Below are positions 10,241 through 20,178 of a DNA stretch of 64,000 nucleotides, piece by piece (within the stretch, counting starts at the first letter, position 1; the number at the start of each line of letters is the position of its first letter). The stretch lies in contig CAWCUK010000001.1 in the NCBI GenBank assembly GCA_963798775.1, forward strand, positions 1,674,001 through 1,738,000, given 5' to 3'. Both the position numbers and the translations under genes were made by a program. The DNA is from CAWCUK01 sp963798775. Its GTDB lineage: Bacteria > Bacteroidota > Ignavibacteria > Ignavibacteriales > Ignavibacteriaceae. The notes beneath the pieces are model-generated. The model saw only the letters and a list, made by a program, of their open reading frames with translations, was not told the DNA's origin and ran no database searches.

Positions 10241-11392
10241 ATGATAAATAATAAACCTAAAATTCTTGTGGTTGATGATGAACCTGATCTCGAATTACTC
10301 ATCAAACAAAAATTTCGTAAGGAAATTAAAGAAGGTAAATATAATTTCGCGTTTGCCAGTAACGGCCTTAAAGCGTTGGAAAAAATTAACGGCGATAAGG
10401 AAATTGAACTGGTTTTAACTGATATAAATATGCCGGAAATGGATGGGCTTACTCTTCTTTCAAAGATTAAGGAATTAAATAATCCTTTGCTTCACTCAGT
10501 TATTGTCTCCGCTTATGGAGATATCTTAAATATAAGATCAGCGATGAACGGCGGCGCCTTTGATTTTGTTGTAAAGCCTATTGATTTAAAAGATCTGGAG
10601 ATTACAATCGCGAAAGCAATGGATAATCTAAGTACATTTAAAAAAGCTTTGCAATCCCGGGAAGAATTAGTAACAGTTAAAAAAGAGTTAGATGAAGCAA
10701 GACAGCTTCAGCTCGCAATGTTACCGATGGTTCTGCCTTCCACCGAAAGTTTGGATATATCAGTTTATATGGATACTGCAACCGAAGTTGGTGGAGACTA
10801 CTATGACTTTTCGCGGAAAAATGATGGTTCTTTAAATATTGCGTTTGGAGACGCCACCGGGCATGGAATGAGAGCCGGCATTATGGTTTCAATAATGAAA
10901 ACTCTTTTCATTTCTCACTCTTCTGAAATGGAGCTTCAAGATTTTTTCAGCGTTTCCAATAAAACAATAAAAGGTTTGAGTCTTGGCCGGATGATGATGG
11001 CTTTTTCTATGATGAATATTAACGGCAAAAAAGTTCAGTTTATAAACGCGGGCATGCCTCCAATCTATCTTTATAAAAAATCTGAATTGAGGGTAATAGA
11101 ATATAAAAATCAAGGAATGCCGCTTGGCGCAATGCCGAACTTCAATTTTTCTATAAACAGCTTTGAAATAAGTAAAGACGATGTGATTTTAGTTCTCAGC
11201 GATGGCTTGCCTGAATTGTTCAATCCAAACAATGAAATGTTCGGTTATAAGCAAGTAGAGGAAATCTTACTAAATAATGCCGATAAATTACCAGATGAAA
11301 TTATACAAAATTTTAAACAGCTTGGTGCCGATTGGCGCGGCAGTTCCGATCCCGATGATGATATAACGTTTGTTGTTATAAAAGTTAAATAG
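10241..11392 (+). CDS. Response regulator with SpoIIE phosphatase output
   Basis: 383 residues: receiver domain (D12-D13, phosphoacceptor D61 in T-D-I-N-M-P-E-M-D-G, V-V-K-P), a short linker and a SpoIIE/PP2C domain (E-V-G-G-D-Y-Y-D, G-D-A-T-G-H-G-M, D-D-D-I-T). By family, phosphorylation of the receiver would control dephosphorylation of a STAS protein, linking the GAF histidine kinase just upstream to sigma factor release. It starts three bases after the kinase gene, so the two are almost certainly cotranscribed. Confidence 0.88.
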   Translation: MINNKPKILVVDDEPDLELLIKQKFRKEIKEGKYNFAFASNGLKALEKINGDKEIELVLTDINMPEMDGLTLLSKIKELNNPLLHSVIVSAYGDILNIRSAMNGGAFDFVVKPIDLKDLEITIAKAMDNLSTFKKALQSREELVTVKKELDEARQLQLAMLPMVLPSTESLDISVYMDTATEVGGDYYDFSRKNDGSLNIAFGDATGHGMRAGIMVSIMKTLFISHSSEMELQDFFSVSNKTIKGLSLGRMMMAFSMMNINGKKVQFINAGMPPIYLYKKSELRVIEYKNQGMPLGAMPNFNFSINSFEISKDDVILVLSDGLPELFNPNNEMFGYKQVEEILLNNADKLPDEIIQNFKQLGADWRGSSDPDDDITFVVIKVK

Positions 11393-11405
11393 AAAGAGAA
11401 TTATT

Positions 11406-14400
11406 ATGAATTATAAAGCCCATCATTTTTGGTGTTTTGTAATAGTGACAATGTTTTCGTCACTTATATTTGCGCAGTCAAAGCCGGTAAAATTCCGTCA
11501 TTTAACCAGTAGAGACGGGTTATCCCAAAACCGAATATTTGATATTGTTCAAGATAATGATGGGTTTATATGGATTGGAACTGAGGATGGCTTAAACAGA
11601 TACGACGGGTACAATTTTGAAGTCTTTAAAAGAATTCCCGGGGACAGTACTTCTCTTGCCGATAATTTTTCAGTTGTATTACATGTATCGAAAGATGGAA
11701 CTCTTTGGAGCGGCGGTAATTTTGGCGGCCTTAGTAAATACAACGCGGAAAATAAAAGCTTTACAAGTTACAGCCACGCCCACTCTGATCCCAATTCAAT
11801 TGCCGATAATTATCTTCATTCCATTAGTGAGGATGAAAAGGGAAACCTTTGGATAGGTACCTTTAGAAATGGATTTGATTATATGTTTGTGAATAAAGGA
11901 AAATTCGTTCACATGCAGAATATGTTACCCAATGATTATCCGTTAAGGGAAGATGAAATTCACTTTATTCATCAAGATAAGACAGGGCATTTATGGATTG
12001 GAGCCTCAGACAGAGTTCATTATTTCAAGGTGAATTATAAAAACGGCACACCGCAGCTGCAGCCCGTTCAATTGAAAAACCAAAACATCGGTACTGATGC
12101 AATCTCAATTAAAGAAGATTCTTCCGGAAGAATTTGGATTGGAACAGCATTTAAAGGTTTGTTTGAGTTTGATAAAAAAAATGTATCGTTGAAACAGGTT
12201 GAATTCAAAAATGAAAAATCAACTATTATGTCAATGAATATCGTGGCAATTGAAACTGATGCTATGGGAAATCCTTGGTTCGGAGGTAATCCATATTTAA
12301 AAACGAACACCCAAGGCGGCACGAATGCTTATCTTTTTAAATTAGATTTGGCGACAGGATTTGTGCAAAAATTTTCACACGATTCCGAAAAGAAGAACAG
12401 CCTCAGCTCGAATAATATACTTTCATTGTTTTCTGATAGAACCGGAGTAATGTGGATTGGAACCGATTTAAGAGGAGTGGATGTGTATGATGAATCCGTA
12501 ACAAAATTTGCGATTTATGTTTCTAACCAAAATGAATCAACCAAATTAAACAGCCCTACAAGAGGATTTTATCTTGAAAAAGGAAATATACTTTGGATAG
12601 CATCTCAAGGGGACGGACTTGTGAAATATAATAGAAATAATGAAAGTTTTGAATTATATAAATATGATGCGAATGATCCAACAACAATTAGCAGTAATTA
12701 TGTACAGAGTTTGTATGATGATGGAAAATATTTGTGGGTAGGTACGTTTAGAGGCTTAAATAGATTTGATAAAAAAACAAAAAAATTCAAGCGTTTTATA
12801 GAAGTTATTGACGATGTTGAAGTAAGAATTAACTATAACATTTTAGAAATAAATAAGTCCCCCGGCTTTTTATGGTTTGGAACCAACGGGCATGGATTAA
12901 TAAAGTTTAACAAGAATGACTTTACTTACAAAATTTATAAATATGATCCGGAAGTAGATAATGGACTAAACAATAGGGCGAATTTTGTACGAACAGTTTG
13001 GTACTCGGATAAACGTCCGAATGAGTTATGGATGGGAACCACAAATGGAATCAATATCTTAAATTTAGATAAAGAAACATTCCGGTATTATAATCATAAT
13101 CCGAAAGATTCAACGAGTTTGAGCCATCCGAATATTATGAACTTCTATGAAGATGATCGTGGGTTTATTTGGATAGCAACTTACGGCGGAGGATTAAATC
13201 GTTTTGATCCAAAAACTGAAAAGTTCTTACGGTTCACCGAAGGCAATAGCAATATACCTAATAATGGCGTTTATGGTTCATTACCGGATAAACAAGGAAA
13301 TTTATGGATATCGACCAATAACGGAATTACTAAATTTAATCCGGTTACTTTTAAATTTAGAAATTATTCTGTAGATGACGGGTTACAAAGTGAAGAGTTT
13401 AACGGAGGCTCTTATCATTTAGGTTATAACGGAGAAATGTTTTTCGGCGGTGTAAATGGTTTTAATTCCTTTTTCCCTGATCAAGTAACAGATAATAAAT
13501 TCATTCCTAAAATTGTAATTACAGATTTAAAAACATTCAATGAATCCATGACCGTTGGAGAGAATTCTCCGCTTAAACAAGAAATTTCAAAGACGGATGA
13601 AATAGAATTAGAATCGTGGCAAAATGATATTTCATTTGAATATGTCGCTCTTCATTATTCAAATCCATCTAAAAATAAATACGCGTTTAAATTAGAGAAT
13701 TACGAAAAAGAGTGGAGATATGTTAACAATATTCGTATTGCTACCTATACAAATTTAGATCCCGGTGAATATATTTTTAGAGTAAAGGGAACAAATAACG
13801 ATGGATTATGGAATGAAAAAGGTAAATCTATAAGTATCATTATTCATCCCCCTTGGTGGAAAACTACAGGCGCTTATGTAGGCTACTTCTTCTTATTCGT
13901 AGGTTTTGTTTTCGGGATTGATAGAGTTCAAAGAAGAAGAATTGTAAATAAAGAACGTACTGCCGCGGCTATAAAAGAAGCTAATCTGCGTGCCCGGATT
14001 GCCGAAACAGAAAATGAACGAAAATCTAAAGAGCTTGAAGAAGCAAGACAGCTTCAGCTTTCAATGCTTCCTAAAAAACTGCCGCAGCTTCCGCATCTTG
14101 ATATCGCGGTTTATATGCAGACAGCAACAGAGGTAGGCGGAGATTATTATGATTTTCATCTTCATTTAGACGGAACGTTAACTGTTTTGCTGGGAGACGC
14201 GACCGGCCACGGAATGCAGTCCGGCATGATGGTTTCTATTATGAAATCTTTGTTTATGTCCGACCGTTCCAATAAATCTTTAAAGCCGTTTTTCCAAAAT
14301 ACCAACACCGCCATAAAAGATATGGAACTCGGAAGATTAATGATGGCCGCTAACTGCGTTCAATTTAATTCAAATAAAATAAAAGTGGCAAGCGCGGGAA

Positions 14401-14738
14401 TGCCTTCGGTGCTTATCTATAGGGAACAGAATAAAAAAGTTGAAGAAGTTGTTATAAATAATCTTCCTCTCGGCGCTCTTAGAAATTTTGAATATGAAGT
14501 TAAAGAAGATTTCATTAATAGCGGAGATACCATTCTTCTTATGACAGATGGTTTTGCCGAATTGAAAAATAAAAACAGTGAGATGATAGGTTATAATACG
14601 GCGAGAAATTTATTTGAAACCATAGCCGAAAATTCTCCCGAAGTTATTATTGATTTATTAAAGGAAAAGGCTTTAGCCTGGAGCGACGGGTTGGAAAACG
14701 AAGATGACATTACCTTTGTAGTAGTAAAAATTAAATAA
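11406..14738 (+). CDS. Second periplasmic propeller sensor with SpoIIE phosphatase
   Basis: 1110 residues with the same architecture as 1999-5679: signal peptide (cleavage near residue 24, after I-F-A-Q), beta-propeller repeats (D-G-F-I-W-I-G-T-E-D-G-L-N-R and similar), Y_Y_Y domain (about 735-810), one membrane helix (about 820-840), coiled coil, and SpoIIE domain (E909-V-G-G-D913, G-D-A-T-G-H-G, D-D-I-T). The propeller half has diverged strongly from its paralogue, while part of the phosphatase is identical at DNA level, so the two proteins probably sense different ligands and share one substrate. Confidence 0.87.
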   Translation: MNYKAHHFWCFVIVTMFSSLIFAQSKPVKFRHLTSRDGLSQNRIFDIVQDNDGFIWIGTEDGLNRYDGYNFEVFKRIPGDSTSLADNFSVVLHVSKDGTLWSGGNFGGLSKYNAENKSFTSYSHAHSDPNSIADNYLHSISEDEKGNLWIGTFRNGFDYMFVNKGKFVHMQNMLPNDYPLREDEIHFIHQDKTGHLWIGASDRVHYFKVNYKNGTPQLQPVQLKNQNIGTDAISIKEDSSGRIWIGTAFKGLFEFDKKNVSLKQVEFKNEKSTIMSMNIVAIETDAMGNPWFGGNPYLKTNTQGGTNAYLFKLDLATGFVQKFSHDSEKKNSLSSNNILSLFSDRTGVMWIGTDLRGVDVYDESVTKFAIYVSNQNESTKLNSPTRGFYLEKGNILWIASQGDGLVKYNRNNESFELYKYDANDPTTISSNYVQSLYDDGKYLWVGTFRGLNRFDKKTKKFKRFIEVIDDVEVRINYNILEINKSPGFLWFGTNGHGLIKFNKNDFTYKIYKYDPEVDNGLNNRANFVRTVWYSDKRPNELWMGTTNGINILNLDKETFRYYNHNPKDSTSLSHPNIMNFYEDDRGFIWIATYGGGLNRFDPKTEKFLRFTEGNSNIPNNGVYGSLPDKQGNLWISTNNGITKFNPVTFKFRNYSVDDGLQSEEFNGGSYHLGYNGEMFFGGVNGFNSFFPDQVTDNKFIPKIVITDLKTFNESMTVGENSPLKQEISKTDEIELESWQNDISFEYVALHYSNPSKNKYAFKLENYEKEWRYVNNIRIATYTNLDPGEYIFRVKGTNNDGLWNEKGKSISIIIHPPWWKTTGAYVGYFFLFVGFVFGIDRVQRRRIVNKERTAAAIKEANLRARIAETENERKSKELEEARQLQLSMLPKKLPQLPHLDIAVYMQTATEVGGDYYDFHLHLDGTLTVLLGDATGHGMQSGMMVSIMKSLFMSDRSNKSLKPFFQNTNTAIKDMELGRLMMAANCVQFNSNKIKVASAGMPSVLIYREQNKKVEEVVINNLPLGALRNFEYEVKEDFINSGDTILLMTDGFAELKNKNSEMIGYNTARNLFETIAENSPEVIIDLLKEKALAWSDGLENEDDITFVVVKIK
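14094..14411 (+). repeat. 318-bp perfect duplicate of 5035-5352 (copy 2)
   Basis: Identical base for base to 5035-5352. The first mismatches outside are a synonymous proline codon change on the left (CCG here, CCT there) and CTT against TTA leucine codons on the right. Confidence 0.9.
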
Positions 14739-14869
14739 CAAAATTATATCGGAAAATTAGAAAGCTCCTTCCGATTTATAAATCCCATTACATAAATCAG
14801 TATTGAAGACGTAAATCGGTGAATGCGAATGGAAGAATGAGTGAGTGACAATTCAATAAAATTTTTTTA

Positions 14870-14898
14870 TTGACATTTTATTCTTAGAATTATATTTT
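14870..14898 (+). promoter_or_regulatory. Sigma-70-like promoter for a candidate small RNA
   Basis: TTGACA (14870-14875), 17 bases, then TATTTT (14893-14898); TATATT with a 15-base spacer is the alternative. Transcription from here would run directly into the structured element and terminator at 14902-14984. Confidence 0.5.
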
Positions 14899-14901
14899 GT
14901 C

Positions 14902-14984
14902 CTTAACTCTTTCAAGAGGTGTGACCCCCCGCCCTTGATATAAACAGAGTTAAGCCGGAGTTACCCCCATCTCCGGCTTTTTTT
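14902..14984 (+). ncRNA. Candidate small structured RNA
   Basis: No gene covers this stretch. CTTAACTCT (14902-14910) can pair with AGAGTTAAG (14946-14954), and inside it TCAAG (14912-14916) with CTTGA (14934-14938), leaving a GGTGTGACCCCCC-rich loop. The intrinsic terminator at 14953-14984 follows at once and competes with the outer stem, since both use the AG at 14953-14954. A promoter-like sequence lies directly upstream, so a transcript of about 80 bases is plausible. It could be a small RNA, or an attenuator whose downstream gene is not obvious. I do not recognise a known RNA family. Confidence 0.45.
14953..14984 (+). terminator. Rho-independent terminator
   Basis: AGCCGGAG (14953-14960), a ten-base loop, CTCCGGCT (14971-14978) and a run of T. 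It ends the candidate small RNA and also separates the signalling cluster from the efflux locus. The rest of 14985-15183 shows nothing I can name. Confidence 0.8.
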
Positions 14985-15183
14985 ATGCAATATATTCTCA
15001 CTTTTCTTGGTCTCGAGCATTAGCTAGAATTTTTCTATATTGCCCAGCATGATTTTATGTGCGGAGGCAATTATTATTTTTATCTCCTCTAATACTTTTT
15101 ATGAAAAAAGTAATTTATCGTTATATTGCTTTAATAAAGCAGTTTTCATCTTATTTTCATATTTTTTTTAGATTTTATTGATT

Positions 15184-15861
15184 ATGCGAATTTTAATTAT
15201 TGAGGATGATAAAAAAATTTCCGCCGGCTTAAAAAAAGGATTAGCCGCGGAAACTTACGCTGTAGATTTATCTCCAAACGGCGAAGAGGGTGAGCGCCTT
15301 GCAAAAGTTAATAGTTATGACGCTATTATTTTAGATATAATGCTTCCTAAACAAGACGGTTTAACAACTTGTGAAAATCTTCGCCGATCCGGCGTAAATA
15401 CACCAATCTTAATGCTTACCGCACTTGGAGAAGTAACAGACAAAATAAAAGGTTTAGATTACGGGGCAGATGATTATCTTACAAAACCGTTTCATTTCGG
15501 CGAACTTCTTGCAAGGCTGCGGGTAATTATTAGAAGAAATTCAGAAGTAAAAAGTTCAAAAATAAGCATATACGGCATTGAACTTGATACAAGCACACAT
15601 TTAGCTTACCGAAAAGGGAAAGAGATAAAACTCTCTTCAAAAGAATTTTCTTTATTAGAATTATTCATGATGAACCCCGGAAAAATTTTATCGCGCGAAT
15701 TTATTTCGGAACATATTTGGGATATGAATTTTGATCCAAAGAGTAATGTAATTGAATCATTCATAAAATTTCTAAGGCAGAAAATAGATAAAGAATTCGA
15801 TAAACCATTAATACATACTGTACGCGGTTCAGGTTATATTTTTTCGCAGAGAGAATATTAA
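15184..15861 (+). CDS. OmpR/PhoB-family response regulator
   Basis: 225 residues: receiver (D8-D9, phosphoacceptor D51 in L-D-I-M-L-P, T-A-L, K-P-F) followed by a winged-helix DNA-binding domain (L-S-S-K-E-F-S-L-L-E-L and H-T-V-R-G-S-G-Y-I-F). ATG at 15184 is preferred over the TTG two codons earlier. Its stop overlaps the start of the sensor kinase (TAATG), so the pair is translationally coupled. The efflux operon and PepSY-like gene downstream suggest control of envelope or metal/drug efflux, as in CusR-like systems; that role is inferred from position only. Confidence 0.92.
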   Translation: MRILIIEDDKKISAGLKKGLAAETYAVDLSPNGEEGERLAKVNSYDAIILDIMLPKQDGLTTCENLRRSGVNTPILMLTALGEVTDKIKGLDYGADDYLTKPFHFGELLARLRVIIRRNSEVKSSKISIYGIELDTSTHLAYRKGKEIKLSSKEFSLLELFMMNPGKILSREFISEHIWDMNFDPKSNVIESFIKFLRQKIDKEFDKPLIHTVRGSGYIFSQREY

Positions 15862-17240
15862 TGTTTTCTATTAAATCAAAAATAATTTTTGCTTATACAA
15901 CTTTGTTTGGAATTCTATTAATAGTTTTCGCTGTTATAATCTACCAGAGCATAAAACAAAACAGTATTCGGCGGCTTGACGCGAATCTAATCAGCTATTC
16001 TAATATTCTTCAAACGGAAATGGAAGAAGAAATTAATGAGAAATTTAAGATAGACGGCGGCGAAATTAAATCACTTCCTTCCGAAGGTTTATATGATGTA
16101 AGGATACAACTTTTCGATAAAGGCAAAGGAAAAATTATTTCTGATAGTTTACTCGCGGATAAACAAATTAGTCTTAAAAATTTTACCGGAAGAAAATTTG
16201 AAACTCTTGAAATTAATGGCGCAAAATACCGCAGCTTTATTACACAAGCTGAAGAGGATATGGATTCTAACCTTGTGCTTCAAACTGCGGCTTCTCTTAA
16301 AAATGTTGAAGCCGATTTAAATGAACTTCTTTTAATATTCTCGTTAGTTATTCCTTTTGCTCTAGTAATAACTGGCCTTACCGCGTTTATTATTTCTAAA
16401 CGAGCTTTTATGCCGGTAACTCAAATGGCGGAAACCGCAAATCAAGTTTCTATTAATAGGTTAGATAAAAGATTAAAACTACCTGATAAAGAAGATGAAA
16501 TTTTTATTCTCGGAAAAACTCTAAACGAAATGATTGAGAGAATAGATGAAGCTGTTAAGAGCCAAAAACAATTTATAGCCGACGCGTCGCATGAAATTAA
16601 AACACCTTTAACAATAATTCAAACCGAATTAGAACTTGCGGAAAAAGAAAATAAGGAGCTTCCGGCTAAAGAAAATATTGAAATTGCGCTTTATGAAATT
16701 GAAAGGCTAAATAGAATTGTCAGCTCTTTATTTACTCTTGTAAAACTAGATTCACCCGGAGAGAAACTAAATATTTCTCAAATCAGGCTGGACGAACTTC
16801 TTATCGATTGTTACCGGGTAATGAAAAGAACCGCCGATGAAAATGGAATTAACCTGCAAATTTCTATTTCCGATCCGATAGAAATTTTTGGCGATGAAGA
16901 TAAATTAAAAAGTGTTTTTGTAAATCTAATTGATAATGGAATAAAATATTCCGGTAAAAACAGCAGTGTTATTATTTCAGTTAAAAATTATGATGAGAAA
17001 AACGCGTCTGTTTCAATTGCTGATAACGGGAAAGGATTGAACGAAGAAGAACTCGCGAATATTTTCAAGCGGTTTTACCGTTCAAACGAAATACGTTCCG
17101 AATCGGAAGGGAATGGGCTTGGATTATCAATAGTGAAAAGAATTGTTGAACTGCACAACGGGAAAATATTATCTAAAAGCAAAGCAGGAAAAGGAAGTGA
17201 ATTTATTGTAATAATTCCGATTAATAACACCGCTGCATAA
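15861..17240 (+). CDS. Membrane sensor histidine kinase
   Basis: 459 residues: N-terminal membrane helix (about 8-30), a periplasmic region (about 31-155), second helix (about 157-180), HAMP (about 181-232), HisKA (D-A-S-H-E-I-K-T-P-L, H244) and HATPase (N-L-I-D-N-G-I-K-Y-S, D-N-G-K-G-L, G-N-G-L-G-L-S-I-V). It is the partner of the regulator whose stop codon its start overlaps. The architecture is that of CusS/ArlS-type kinases. Confidence 0.92.
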   Translation: MFSIKSKIIFAYTTLFGILLIVFAVIIYQSIKQNSIRRLDANLISYSNILQTEMEEEINEKFKIDGGEIKSLPSEGLYDVRIQLFDKGKGKIISDSLLADKQISLKNFTGRKFETLEINGAKYRSFITQAEEDMDSNLVLQTAASLKNVEADLNELLLIFSLVIPFALVITGLTAFIISKRAFMPVTQMAETANQVSINRLDKRLKLPDKEDEIFILGKTLNEMIERIDEAVKSQKQFIADASHEIKTPLTIIQTELELAEKENKELPAKENIEIALYEIERLNRIVSSLFTLVKLDSPGEKLNISQIRLDELLIDCYRVMKRTADENGINLQISISDPIEIFGDEDKLKSVFVNLIDNGIKYSGKNSSVIISVKNYDEKNASVSIADNGKGLNEEELANIFKRFYRSNEIRSESEGNGLGLSIVKRIVELHNGKILSKSKAGKGSEFIVIIPINNTAA

Positions 17241-17383
17241 CTGGAAAATTTCTTCATTTAATAATTATAAGAAATCTCAAAAATCTTCAACATCACACTT
17301 CTTTTAATTTTCATCTTCATTTCATAATTACTTTTTATTTTGTTTACCGTAATCAAATGAAAAACATAAATAAAGGAAACAAA

Positions 17384-17912
17384 ATGAAAACAAGAAATTT
17401 TTTAATTATAATTTTCTCCTTACTTTTTTCTTTTGCGGCGGTAAATAATTCATTTGCGCAGGAAAAGAAGATAAGCAAAAACGACCTTCCGGATGCGGTT
17501 GTAAAATCTTTTCAGGCAAAATATCCAAAGGCTGAAATCAAAGGAACTTCGGTAGAAAAAGAAAACGGCCATACTTATTATGAAATAGAAAGCATGGACG
17601 GAACTCAGAAAACGAGATCTTCTTTACACAAAAGACGGTAAAGTAGCAGAGATTGAAGAAGGAATTTCTTTAGATAATATTCCTTCAAACATTAAAAGTT
17701 CCGTAATGAAAAAATATCCTGATGGAAAAATCAAAAACGCTGAGAAAGTAACGAGAAATTCAAAAACTACTTTTGAGTTAGTTGTTGAAAATAACGGCAA
17801 AAAATCTGAAGTAGTTTTGGATGAAAAAGGCAATATTCAGAAGATGGAAAAATCTGAAAAAGAAAATGATGAAAAAGAAAGCAAAGAAGAAAACGAAGAT
17901 GATGAAGATTAA
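17384..17912 (+). CDS. PepSY-like periplasmic protein (one frameshift)
   Basis: Start at 17384 (AAAGGA just before it) gives a signal peptide ending near S-F-A-Q. The mature part has repeated PepSY-like units (L-P-D-A-V-V-K-S-F-Q-A-K-Y-P-K-A-E-I and I-K-S-S-V-M-K-K-Y-P-D-G-K-I), then a very acidic tail (E/D/K-rich). One extra base near 17606-17612 shifts the frame; afterwards the reading continues D-L-L-Y-T-K-D-G-K-V-A-E-I. Such proteins commonly follow two-component systems in Bacteroidetes. The acidic tail could bind cations, but that is a guess. Confidence 0.75.
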
Positions 17913-18018
17913 TATTAAAATCTAATTTTAATATTATTTTATGAAAATAATTACAGTAGTTAAGGCTGCCTTAATTTTAATTTGAGGCAGCCTATTTCTT
18001 TAATGTTTATGACTAAAA

Positions 18019-19312
18019 ATGTTTAAAAAAATTCTAATAATATTTTTTATTTCCGGCACCTCTTTATTCGGGCAGTATAATCTTGATTATTATATAAACA
18101 AAGCTTTTGAAAATTCTCCGGCTCTGCAAAATTATAATTATCAAACCCAAATTGCCGCTTTGCAAATAAAATTAGACGAAGCCCAGAACAATGCTTTTCG
18201 CGTTTACTTAAGCGGCGATGTTCTGTTCGCACCTTTTTTCAATAACAACGGACGCTTTATTACTACTAACCCTTCCCCTCAAGCAATCGGGTATGATGTT
18301 GGAATTACAAACGGCGGAGAATATTCCGCGCTTATAAATGTTGAAAAAAATATTTTTAACGGCGAATTATTGAGCGCGTTAAAACAGCAATCACTTATAA
18401 AGAAAAAAGAAAATGAAACGAAATTATTCGGCGAAAAACATTCGCTTAAAAAAGAAGTTACCGACCAGTATATAAATACACGCCAGTATTATGATTTATA
18501 TAATCTTTCAAAGGAAATAAATAATAATCTAAAGAACCAGCTAAAGGTTACTGAGAATCTTGTAACTAAAGGACTCGCAACTCTTCAGGATTATCTTTTG
18601 CTAAAAGTAGAATATAAATCTCAAAAAATAAACCTTAATGAAAACTGGCGGAATTATAAAAACGGTATGTTCCGGTTATATTCGATTTGCGGAATAAGGG
18701 ATACCGAAATTGTAAAAATTGATTCGGTCAATATAGACTTAATCAAATGCGCCTGCGAGTTCTCAATTTCTACTCAGTATAAAATGGACAGCTTAAAAAT
18801 TGCCTCCCAACAAGAAGTTTTCGAAACAAAATATCTTCCGCAAGTTAAAGTATTCGTAATGCCGGGCCTGAACGCGGTGGAACCGGATAATTTTCAAGAA
18901 AGTCGGGATGAGCGCGGGAATAAATTTTTCCCTTCCTCTATTAGACGGAGGACAGAGAGATATAAACGGCAGCAGAAATGATTGCGGAAAAATTTAACAG
19001 ACTATAAAGATTCCTTTCAAAGCAATACTATCCGTGAAAGGCGAGACGCGTGAAAAAAAATAGCTTCGTTGAAAAAAAGCATACAAGATTTTGAAGAGCA
19101 GACAAATGATTATCAAAAAGTGATTAATATTTCTAAAAAACAATTGAGAAGGGTAAATTTTCAATGATAAAATATTTAACTCAAGTGAAAAATTATATTG
19201 ACCTTCAAAGGAATAAATATCAACCCGGATTAATTATCAGCTTGAAAAACAATTACAATTACTGGAATTGGTAAATGAAAATTATAAAAATGTTTATCCG
19301 CGTTTTTTTTAG
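18019..19312 (+). pseudogene. TolC-family outer membrane efflux protein, disrupted
   Basis: The first 295 residues or so are intact: a signal peptide (I-S-G-T-S-L-F-G-Q) and the long helical pattern of an outer membrane efflux protein (N-S-P-A-L-Q-N-Y-N, V-T-K-G-L-A-T-L-Q-D-Y). From about 18900 the frame breaks repeatedly. Other frames still show the second half (M-S-A-G-I-N-F-S-L-P-L, then Q-D-F-E-E-Q-T-N-D-Y-Q), ending with a stop at 19310-19312. This is the outer membrane channel of the RND system downstream. The number of breaks within 400 bases argues for real decay. Confidence 0.8.
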
Positions 19313-20178
19313 CGTTTGTAATTTTTTCCTGCGGGGTGATAAAAGCAAGTAAAGAGTGAAACTGCTGGGGAACTCCCGTAGAAGTAACTCATCCATTAAT
19401 ACTGAAATAAGCGATTATCTCAGATAAACGCAAACATAATTTTCCTAAATAAGGAAATAGTGCGCGCTACTTTCCAGGGATACATAGAAAAAGTTGAGAG
19501 AAATATAGGCGATAAAATTTGCGGTGAGGTTATTTATAAAGTGAAGACAATGGAGTCAGCGGCGGCTGATATTTAGAATATTTCTTTCGCGGGAAAAGAT
19601 TTAAAGGCGTTGTAGATGTTAAAGCAAAATCGCGCGGAGTTTTAACATCTATAGATTATCATTCCGGCGATTATATTTCGAGCGGAGAAAAACTTGCCGT
19701 TGTTTCAAATCCCTCTACAATAAGAATAAAACTGAACGTTCCGTATGAAAATTCTTCGAAAATAAATATCGGAGCAAAATGTAAAATGATTTTCCTGACG
19801 GAGAAACTATCCCGGTATAGTTTAAAAAAATATTCCTTAGTTGATTCGATCGCGCAAACTCAAACATATTACATAAAATAAATTGGAAATAAAACTCTTC
19901 CGGAAAATTTAAATGTTACCGTAAAAATTCCTTTCAATAAAACCAAGAACGCTTTGGTGTTTCCTAAAAGCGCTGTTAATAACAGATGTAACGCAAGATT
20001 CATTCTGGATAATGAAATTATAAATGATACGACAGCGGTAAGAAGTAATTTCTTAAAAGGAATTGAAACCGATAGTTTGGTTCAAGTGCTAAACTCAAAT
20101 TTAACCCCAAAAGATAGAGTTATTTCAGAAGGCTCTTATGGACTGCCCGACACCGCAAAAGTAGAGATTATAAAATGA
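19275..20178 (+). pseudogene. RND efflux periplasmic adaptor, heavily disrupted
   Basis: Starts at an ATG overlapping the end of the TolC gene. The predicted lipoprotein N-terminus is already broken near a run of eight T (19303-19310). Recognisable adaptor segments survive in different frames: K-G-V-V-D-V-K-A-K-S-R-G-V-L-T, S-G-D-Y-I-S-S-G-E-K-L, and an intact last stretch (19954-20178) ending D-T-A-K-V-E-I-I-K. Several frame changes and in-frame stops make a working protein unlikely. Its stop overlaps the RND pump start (ATGA at 20175-20178), the usual adaptor-pump coupling. Confidence 0.75.
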
